DNA of 64,000 nucleotides from Symsagittifera roscoffensis (Eukaryota; Xenacoelomorpha; Acoela; Convolutidae): contig NC_087065.1 in assembly GCF_963678635.1 (NCBI RefSeq), forward strand, positions 30,756,252-30,820,251, written 5' to 3'. Of the stretch, positions 55,840 through 64,000 are shown in pieces; positions within the stretch are counted from its first letter, which is position 1, and the number at the start of each line of letters is the position of its first letter. The notes beneath the pieces were generated by a model, which saw only the letters and a program-made list of their open reading frames with translations, did no database searches and was not told the DNA's origin. The translations under genes and the position numbers were made by a program.

Positions 55840-58140
55840 TATTTATGTCACTGGCGCAGTTGAAGTCGTCCTGGCTGTTCGTAGCTGGTTCTGCGCCTGG
55901 TGTCTGTTGCAGCAATCGTCCACTAGGAGCTTATACTTAGCCTCAGGTGTGTATGTTTGCCCCTACCCTAGTGCTGGCTTAGGTTATTTTTTATGTTGCG
56001 TGCTCAGCCCAATTGGGTTTTTGTTTAATTTGGTTTTAAGTTAAGGTTGCTTTTTTGCTGCGCTCTTGAGATTTTGTTTAGGTTGAAGGGTGTGGGCAAA
56101 CTGTGTAGTTGCTGGCGCCTAGTTTGCCTTGTCTTGTATTGTTTGAATCTTTATATATAGTTTAAATACTTCAAGCTGTTCAGGTCAGTGGCGCAGTTGA
56201 AGTCGTCCTTACTGTGCATAGCTGATTCTGTGTCTACTGTCTAGTGCAGCAATCGTCCGCCTGCAGCTTCTCTTCAGCCTCAGGTGTGTATGTTTGCCCC
56301 TCCACTCGTGCTGGCATACGTTTTTGTTAAGGTTGCGTGCTCAGCCCAATTGGATTTTTGCGTAGTTTGGTTTTAAGTTAAGGTTACTTTCTTGCTGCGC
56401 TCTTGAGATATCGTTTTAGCTGAAGTGTGTGGGCAAACTGTACATTGGCTCGAGTATAGTTTTCCTTATCTTGTGTTGTTTTATTCTTTATATATAGATT
56501 TAAAACTTCATACTGTTAAGGTCACTGGCGCAGTTGAAGTCGTCCTGGCTGTTCGTAGCTGGTTCTGCGCCTGTTGTCTGGTGCAGCAATCGTCCGCTAG
56601 GAGCTTATACTTAGCCTCAGGTGTGTATGTTTGCCCCTACCCTAGTGCTGGCTTAGGTTCTTTTTTATGTTGCGTGCTCAGCCCAATTGGGTTTTTGTTT
56701 AATTTGGTTTTAAGTTAAGGTTGCTTTTTTGCTGCGCTCTTGAGTTTTTGTTTAAGTTGAAGGGTGTGGGCAAACTGTGTAGTTGCTGGCGCCTAGTTTG
56801 CCTTATCTTGTATTGTTTGAATCTTTATATATAGTTTAAATACTTCAAGCTGTTCAGGTCAGTGGCGCAGTTGAAGTCGTCCTTACTGTGCATAGCTGAT
56901 TCTGTGTCTACTGTCTAGTGCAGCAATCGTCCGCCTGCAGCTTCTCTTCAGCCTCAGGTGTGTATGTTTGCCCCTCCACTCGTGCTGGCATAATTTTTTG
57001 TTAAGGTTGCGTGCTCAGCCCAATTGGATTTTTGCGTAGTTTGGTTTTAAGTTAAGGTTACTTTTTTGCTGCGCTCTTGAGATATCGTTTTAGCTGAAGT
57101 GTGTGGGCAAACTGTACATTTGCTCGAGTATAGTTTTCCTTATCTTGTGTTGTTTTATTCTTTATATATAGTTTTAAAACTTCATACTGTTAAGGTCACT
57201 GGCGCAGTTGAAGTCGTCCTGGCTGTTCGTAGCTGGTTCTGCGCCTGTTGTCTGGTGCAGCAATCGTCCGCTAGGAGCTTATACTTAGCCTCAGGTGTGT
57301 ATGTTTGCCCCTACCCTAGTGCTGGCTTAGGTTCTTTTTTATGTTGCGTGCTCAGCCCAATTGGGTTTTTGTTTAATTTGGTTTTAAGTTAAGGTTGCTT
57401 TTTTGCTGCGCTCTTGAGTTTTTGTTTAAGTTGAAGGGTGTGGGCAAACTGTGTAGTTGCTGGCGCCTAGTTTGCCTTGTCTTGTATTGTTTGAATCTTA
57501 ATATATAGTTTAAATACTTCAAGCTGTTCAGGTCAGTGGCGCAGTTGAAGTCGTCCTAACTGTGCATAGCTGATTCTGTGTCTACTGTCTAGTGCAGCAA
57601 TCGTCCGCCTGCAGCTTCTCTTCAGCCTCAGGTGTGTATGTTTGCCCCTCCACTCGTGCTGGCATAAGTTTTTGTTAAGGTTGCGTGCTCAGCCCAATTG
57701 GATTTTTGCGTAGTTTGGTTTTAAGTTAAGGTTACTTTTTTGCTGCGCTCTTGAGATATCGTTTTAGCTGAAGTGTGTGGGCAAACTGTACATTTGCTCG
57801 AGTATAGTTTTCCTTATCTTGTGTTGTTTTATTCTTTATATATAGTTTTAAAACTTCATACTGTTAAGGTCACTGGCGCAGTTGAAGTCGTCCTGGCTCT
57901 TCGTAGCTGGTTCTGCGCCTGTTGTCTGGTGCAGCAATCGTCCGCTAGGAGCTTATACTTAGCCTCAGGTGTGTATGTTTGCCCCTACCCTAGTGCTGGC
58001 TTAGGTTCTTTTTTATGTTGCGTGCTCAGCCCAATTGGGTTTTTGTTTAATTTGGTTTTAAGTTAAGGTTGCTTTTTTGCTGCGCTCTTGAGATTTTGTT
58101 TAAGTTGAAGGGTGTGGGCAAACTGTGTAGTTGCTGGCGC
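55840..58140. repeat. Dimeric higher-order repeat, ~674 bp
   Basis: Pairs of monomer subtypes repeat at 674 bp (anchors near 56425, 57099 and 57773), with very few differences between copies. The subtypes are marked by CGTCCTGGCTGTTCGTAG and CGTCCTTACTGTGCATAG. Confidence 0.87.
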
Positions 58141-61100
58141 CTAGTTTGCCTTATCTTGTGTTGTTTTATTCTTTATTTATAGTTTTAAAACTTCATACTG
58201 TTAAGATCAGTGGCGCAGTTGAAGTCGTCCTTGCTGTGCGTAGCTGATTCTGTGTCTGCTGTCTAGTGCAGCAATCGTCTGCCTGCAGCTTCTCTTCAGC
58301 CTCAGGTGTGTATGTTTGCCCCTCTCCTAGTGCTGGCTTAGGTTCTTTTTTTACCTTGCGTACTCAGCCCAATTGGGTATTTGTTTAGTTTGGTTTTAAG
58401 TTAAGGTTGCTTTTCTGCTGCGCTCTTGAGATCTTATTTAAGCTGAAGGGTGTGGGTAAATTGCATATTTGCTCGCTCATAGTTTGCCTTGTCTTGTGTT
58501 ATTTAATTTTTATATTTAGTTTCAAAACTTCATGCTGTTCAGGTCAGTGACGCAGTTGAAGTCGTCCTTGCTGTGCGTAGCTGAATCAGTGTCTGATGTC
58601 TAGTGCAGCAATCGTCAGCCTGCGGCTTCTCTTCAGCCTCAGGTGTGTATGTTTGCCCCTCTCCTAGTGCTCGCTTAGGTACTTTTTCACGTTGTATGCT
58701 CAGCTCAATTAGATTTTGCTTAATTTGGTTTCAGGTTAAGATTGCTTTTTGGCTGCGCTCTTGAGATATCGTTAAAGCTGAAATGTGTGGGCAAACTGTG
58801 CTTTTGCTTGCGCCTAGTTTGCTCTGTCTTGTGTTGTTTGATTCTTTATATATAGTTAAAAAACTTCATGCTTTTCAGGTCAGTGGCGCAGTTGACGTCG
58901 TCCTTGCTGTGCGTAACTGATTTTGTGTCTGATGTCTAGTGCAGCAATCGTCCGCCGGCAGCTTCTCTTCAGCCTCGGGTGTATATGTTTTCCCCTCCCC
59001 TAGTGCTGGCTTAGATTTTTTTCACGTTGTATGCTCAGTGCAATTGGGTTTTGTTTAGTTTGGTTTGAGGTTAGGTTGCTTTTTTGCTGCGCTCTTGAGA
59101 TATCGTTTAAGCTGAAGGGTGTGGGTAAATTGTGTATTTGCTCGCGCCTAGTTTGCCTTGTCTTGTGTTGTTTGATTCTATATATATAGTTAAAAAACTT
59201 AATGCTGTTCAGGTCAGTGGCGCAGTTAAAGTCGTCCTTGCTGTGCTTAGCTGATTCTGTGTCTGCTGTCTAGTGCAGCAATCGTCCGCCTGCAGCTTCT
59301 CTTCAGCCTCAGGTGTGTATGTTTGCTGCCCCTCTCTTAGTGCTGGCTTAAGTTCTTTTTTGCCTTGCGTCCTCAGCTCATTTCGGTTTTTGTTTAGTTT
59401 GGTTTTAAGTTAAGGTTGCTTTTTGTTGCGCTCTTGAGATATTGTTTAAGCTGAAGGTTGTGGGTAAATTGTGTATTTGCTGGCGCCTAGTTTGCCTTGT
59501 CTTGTCTTGTTTGACTCTTTATAAATAGTTAAAATACTTCATGCATTTCAGGTCAGTGGCGCAATTGGAGTCATCCTTGCTGTGCGTAGCTGATTCTGTG
59601 TCTGATATCTAGTGCAGCAATCGTCCGCCTGCAGCTTCGCTTCGGCCTAAGGTGTGTATGTTTGCCACTCCCCTCGTGCTGGCATAGGTTATTTTTACTT
59701 TGCGTGCTCAGCCATTTGGTTTTTTGCTTAGTTTGGTTTTAGGTTAAGGTTACTTTTTTGCTGCGCTCTTAAGATATCGTTTCAGCTGAAAGGTGTGGGC
59801 AAACTGTGAATTTGCTCGTTCATTGTTTGCCTTGTCTAGTGTTATTTGATTTTTTAAATTTAGGTTAAAAAATTCATGTTGTTAAGTTAAGGTCAGTGGC
59901 GCAGTTGAAGTCGTCCTTGCTGTGCGTAGCTTAATCTATGTCTGCTGTCTAATGCAGCAACCGTCCGCCTGCAGTTTCTCTTCAGCCTCAGGTGTATATG
60001 TTTTCCCCTCCCCTAGTGCTGGATTAGATTTTTTTACGTTGCGTGCTCAGCCCAATTGGATTTTGCTTAGTTTTGTTTAGAGTTAAGGTTGCTTTTTTGC
60101 TGCGCTCTTGAGATATCGTTTAAGCTGAAGGTTAAGGGCAAACTGTGCATTTGCTCGCGCCTAGTTTGCCTTGTCTTGTGTTGTTTGAATTTTTTTATAT
60201 AGTTAAACTACTTTATGCTGTTCAGGTCACAGGCGCAGTTGAAGTCGTCCTTGCTGTGCGTAGCTTAATCTATGTCTGCTGTCTAATGCAGCAATCGTCC
60301 GCCTGCAGCTTCTCTTCAGCCTCAGGTGTGTATGTTTGCCCCTCTCTTAGTTCTGGCTTAGGTTCTTTTTTGCCTTGCGTCCTCAGCCCATTTGGGTTTT
60401 TGTTTAGTTTGGTTTTAAGTTAAGGTTGCTTTTTGTTGCGCTGTTGAGATATTGTTTAAGCTGAAGGGTGTGGGTAAATTGTGTATTTGCTGGCGCCTAG
60501 TTTGCCTTGTCTTGTCTTGTTTGACTCTTTATATATAGTTAAAATACTTCATGCTTTTCAGGTCAGTGGCGCAGTTGGAGTCATCCTTGCTGTGCGTAGC
60601 TGCTTCTGTGTCTGATATCTAGTGCAGCAATCGTCCGCTGACAGCTTCTCTTCAGCCTCAGATGTATATGTTTTCCCCTCTCCTAGTGCTGGCTCTTTGT
60701 CTTGTCTTGTGTCGTTTGAATCTTTTTATAAGGTTAAACTACTTTATGCGGTTCTTTTTTACGTTGCGTGCTCACCCCAACTTGGTTTTTGTTTCATTTG
60801 TTTTAAGTTAAGGTTGCTTTTTTGCTGCGCTCTTGAGATTTTGTTTAAGCTGAAGGGTGTGGGCAAACTGTGTAGTTGCTGGCGCCTAGTTTGCCTTGTC
60901 TTGTGTTGTTTGAATCTTTATATATAGTTGAAATACTTCACGCTGTTCAGGTCAGTGGCGCAGTTGAAGTTGTCCTTACTGTGCATAGCTGATTCTGTAT
61001 CTACTGTCTAGTGCAGCAATCGTCCGCCTGCAGCATCTCTTCAGCCTCAGGTGTGTATGTTTGCCCCTCCACTCGTGCTGGCATAGGTTTTTGTTAAGGT

Positions 61101-61621
61101 TGCATGCTCAGCCCAATTGGATTTTTGCGTAGTTTGGTTTTAGGTTAAGGTTACTTTTTTGCTGCGCTCTTGAGATATTGTTTTAGCTGAAGTGTGTGGG
61201 CAAACTATGCATTTGCTCGCGCATAGTTTTCCTTGCCTTGTGTTGTTTTATTCTTTATATATAGTTTAAAAACTTCATACTGTTAAGGTCAGTGGCGCAG
61301 TTGAAGTCGTCCTTGCTGTGCATAGCTGATTCTGTGTCTGCTGTCTAGTGCAGCAATCGTCTGCATGCAGCTTCTCTTCAGCCTCAGGTGTGTATGTTTG
61401 CCCCTCTCCTAGTGCTGGCTTAGGTTCTTTTTTACCTTGCGTACTCAACCCAAGTGGGTATTTGTTTAGTTTGGTTTTAAGTAAAGGTTGCTTTTCTGCT
61501 GCGCTCTTGAGATAATATTTAAGCTGAAGGGTGTGGGTAAATTGTGTGTTTGATCGCGCCTAGTTTGCCTTGTCTTGTGTTGTTTGAATCTTTATATATA
61601 GTTAAAATACTTCATGCTGTT

Positions 61622-63680
61622 CAGGTCAGTGGCGCAGTTGAAGTCGTCCTTACTGTGCATAGCTGATTCTGTGTCTACTGTCTAGTGCAGCAATCGTCCG
61701 CCTGCAGCTTCTCTTCAGGCTCAGGTGTGTATGTTTGCCCCTCCACTCGTGCTGGCATAGGTTTTTTGTTAAGGTTGCGTGCTCAGCCCAATTGGATTTT
61801 TGGGTAGTTTGGTTTTAGATTAAGGTTACTTTTTTGCTGCGCTCTTGAGATATCGTTTTAGCTGAAGTGTGTGGGCAAACTGTGCATTTGCTCGCGCATA
61901 GTTTTCCTTGTCTTGTGTTGTTTTATTCTTTATATATAGCTTAAAAACTTCATACTGTTAAGGTCAGTGGCGCAGTTGAAGTCGTACTTGCTGTGCACAG
62001 CTGATTCTGTGTCTGCTGTCTAGTGCAGCAATCGTCTGCCTGTAGCTTCTCTTCAGCCTCAGGTGTGTATGTTTGCCCCTCTCCTAGTGCTGGCTTAGGT
62101 TCTTTTTTACCTTGCGTACTCAGCCCAATTGGTTATTTGTTTAGTTTGGTTTTAAGTTAAGGTTGCTTTTCTGCTGCGCTCTTGAGATATTATTTAAGCT
62201 GAAGAGTGTGGGTAAATTGCGTATTTTCTCGCTCATAGTTTGCCTTGTCTTGTGGTATTTGATTTTTTAAATTTAGTTTTAAAACTTCATGCTGTTCAGG
62301 TCAGTGGCGCAGTTGAAGTCGTCCTTGCTGTGCGTAGCTGAATCAGTGTCTGATGTCCAGTGCAGCAATCGTCCGCCTGCTGCTTCTCTTCAGTCTCAGG
62401 TGTGTATGTTTTCCCCTCTCCTAGTGCTGGCTTAGGTACTTTTTCACGATGTATGCTCAGCCCAGTTAGATTTTGCTTAGTTTGGTTTCAGGTTAAGGTT
62501 GTTTTTTTGCTGCGCTCTTGAGATATCGTTCAAGCTTAAATGTGTGGGTAAACTGTGCTTTTGCTTGCGCCTAGTTTGCTCTGTCTTGTGTTGTTTGATT
62601 CTTTATATATAGTTAAAATACTTCATGCTGTTCAGGTCAGTGGCGCAATTGAAGTCGTCCTTGCTGTGCGTAGCTGATTCTGTGTCTGCTGTCGAGTGCA
62701 GCAATCGTCCGCCTGCAGTTTGTCTTCAGCCTCAGGTGTGTATGTCTGCTTCTACCCTAGTGCTGGCTTAGGTTCTTTTTTTACGTTGCGTGCTAAGCCC
62801 AACTGTGTTTTTATTTTCTTTTGGTTTTAAGTTAAGGTTGCTTTTTTGCTGCGCTCTTGAGTTTTTGTTTAAGCTGAAGGATGTGGGCAAACTGTGTAGT
62901 TGCTGGCGCCTAGTTTGCCTTGTCTTGTGTTTGTGTTGTTTGAATCTTTATATATAGTTAAAATACTTCATGCTGTGGCGCAGTATACTTTATATATAGT
63001 TAAAATACTTCAGGTCAGTGGCGCAGTTGAAGTCGTCCTTACTGTGCATAGCTGATTCTGTGTCTACTATCTAGTGCAGCAATCGTCCGCCTGCAGCTTC
63101 TCTTCAGGCTCAGGTGTGTATGTTTGCCCCTCCACTCGTGCTGGCATAGGTTTTTTGTTAAGGTTGCGTGCTCAGCCCAATTGGATTTTTGGGTAGTTTG
63201 GTTTTAGATTAAGGTTACTTTTTTGCTGCGCTCTTGAGATATCGTTTTAGCTGAAGTGTGTGGGCAAACAGTGCATTTGCTCGCGCATAGTTTTCCTTGT
63301 CTTGTGTTGTTTTATTCTTTATATATAGCTTAAAAAATTCATAATGTTAAGGTCAGTGGCGCAGTTGAAGTCGTACTTGCTGTGCACAGCTGATTCTGTG
63401 TCTGCTGTCTAGTGCAGCAATCGTCTGCCTGTAGCTTCTCTTCAGGCTCAGGTGTGTATGTTTGCCCCTCTCCTAGTGCTGGCTTAGGTTCTTTTTTACC
63501 TTGCGTACTCAGCCCAATTGGTTATTTGTTTAGTTTGGTTTTAAGTTAAGGTTGCTTTTCTGCTGCGCTCTTGAGATATTATTTAAGCTGAAGAGTGTGG
63601 GTAAATTGCGTATTTTCTCGCTCATAGTTTGCCTTGTCTTGTGGTATTTGATTTTTTAAATTTAGTTTTAAAACTTCTTG
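61622..63680. repeat. 1389-bp block duplication with a rearranged join
   Basis: 61622-63010 is repeated from 63011 to about 63680 at an offset of 1389 bp. Just before the join, 62940-63010 carries a doubled CTTTATATATAGTTAAAATA and a displaced GGCGCAGT, marking the recombination point. Confidence 0.78.
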
Positions 63681-64000
63681 CTGTTCAGGTCAGTGGCGCA
63701 GCTGAAGTAGTCCTTGCTGTGCGTAGCTTATTCTGTGTCTGCTGTCTAGTGCAGCAATCGTCCGCCTGCAGCTTCTCTTCAGCCCCAGGTGTGTATGTTT
63801 GCCCCTCTCTTAGTGCTGGCTTAGGTTCTTTTTTGCCTTGCGTCCTCAGCCCATTTGGGTTTTTGTTTAGTTTGGTTTTAAGTAAAGGTTGCTTTTTGTT
63901 GCGCTCTTGAGATATTGTTTAAGCTGAAGGGTGTGGGTAAATTGTGTATTTGCTGGCGCCTAGTTTGCCTTGTCTTGTCTTGTTTGACTCTTTATTTATA

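Larger units (their letters stand above)
39044..64000. repeat. Satellite B (~338-bp monomer), right block
   Basis: Continuous tandem monomers run to the window edge. Several monomer subtypes differ mainly in the middle third: one with GTCCGCCTGCAGCTTCTC and CAGCCCAATTGGGTT; one with CCATTGTCCTTCTGGAACG and GTCCAATTGACATTT; one with TATATGTCAGCTGTCTG and CAAGTGGCTTTATAATTAG; and one with GTTGGATCTTC and AGTCCAAGAAGGCTT. All share GGCGCAGTTGAAGTCGTC, GCGCTCTTGAG and the AT-rich linker TTGTTTGATTCTTTATATAT. Open frames on both strands arise from repeat sequence and recur every monomer. I see no gene or foreign insertion in this 25-kb stretch. Confidence 0.94.

Noticed and set aside
21507-64000. 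Many 60-156 residue open frames on both strands in satellite B, e.g. 21818-22288 minus, 56425-56718 plus
   Set aside because: They recur once per monomer with the same peptide fragments, end wherever a monomer gains a stop, and show no domain. They follow from T/G-rich repeat sequence with few stops.
39044-64000. CENP-B box or telomere repeat marking a centromere or chromosome end
   Set aside because: I saw no match to the CENP-B box consensus and no telomeric hexamer tract, so a centromeric role is only a possibility.

Overview
This window is eukaryotic, most likely from an invertebrate animal. There are no prokaryotic operons. Two unrelated long satellite arrays occupy about 43 kb of the 64 kb, and the rest is decayed selfish DNA. 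The polymerase families, a 2A-like peptide joined to PHD-like zinc-binding modules, and small GT-AG introns are typical of invertebrate genomes rich in Polinton-like and non-LTR elements. I cannot name the species. No intact host gene, tRNA, rRNA or CRISPR array was found. The setting looks like heterochromatin, possibly pericentromeric.

Layout. (1) 1-13937: satellite A, monomers of about 130-140 bp. Each monomer has two dyad centres, so the array reads nearly the same on both strands; it includes a near-perfect 1831-bp tandem duplication. (2) 13938-21506: island 1, all supported genes on the minus strand. In transcriptional order it holds a PC4-like ssDNA-binding protein, an acidic ORF, several small unknown ORFs, a decayed family-B DNA polymerase (motif A SLYP, motif C YCDTDS), and a 2A/PHD-finger ORF of non-LTR retrotransposon type that runs directly into satellite A. 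(3) 21507-25209 and 39044-64000: satellite B, monomer about 338 bp, with local higher-order repeats. (4) 25210-39043: a 13.8-kb Polinton-sized element inserted in satellite B. It has about 2.07-kb inverted arms, a candidate TTGAT target duplication, a second and different family-B polymerase, two C2H2-type N-termini, a two-module PC4-like gene and several unrecognised genes.

How the parts relate. Both islands pair a family-B polymerase with a PC4-like candidate ssDNA-binding protein, which suggests self-replicating DNA elements. In the 13.8-kb element the genes flank short promoter-like regions that each carry a different recurrent site: CArG boxes at 30316-30361, CRE boxes at 33776-33843, and CCAAT arrays at 27975-28244 and 32732-32909. 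The arms carry paired TTACCAT boxes 11 bp apart and also the 3' third of the polymerase gene. Both arms share the same in-frame stops, so the arms were duplicated or converted after the gene was broken. Nearly every gene in the element has an in-frame stop or frameshift, so this copy is dead. All family assignments were made by eye from motifs; no search was run.
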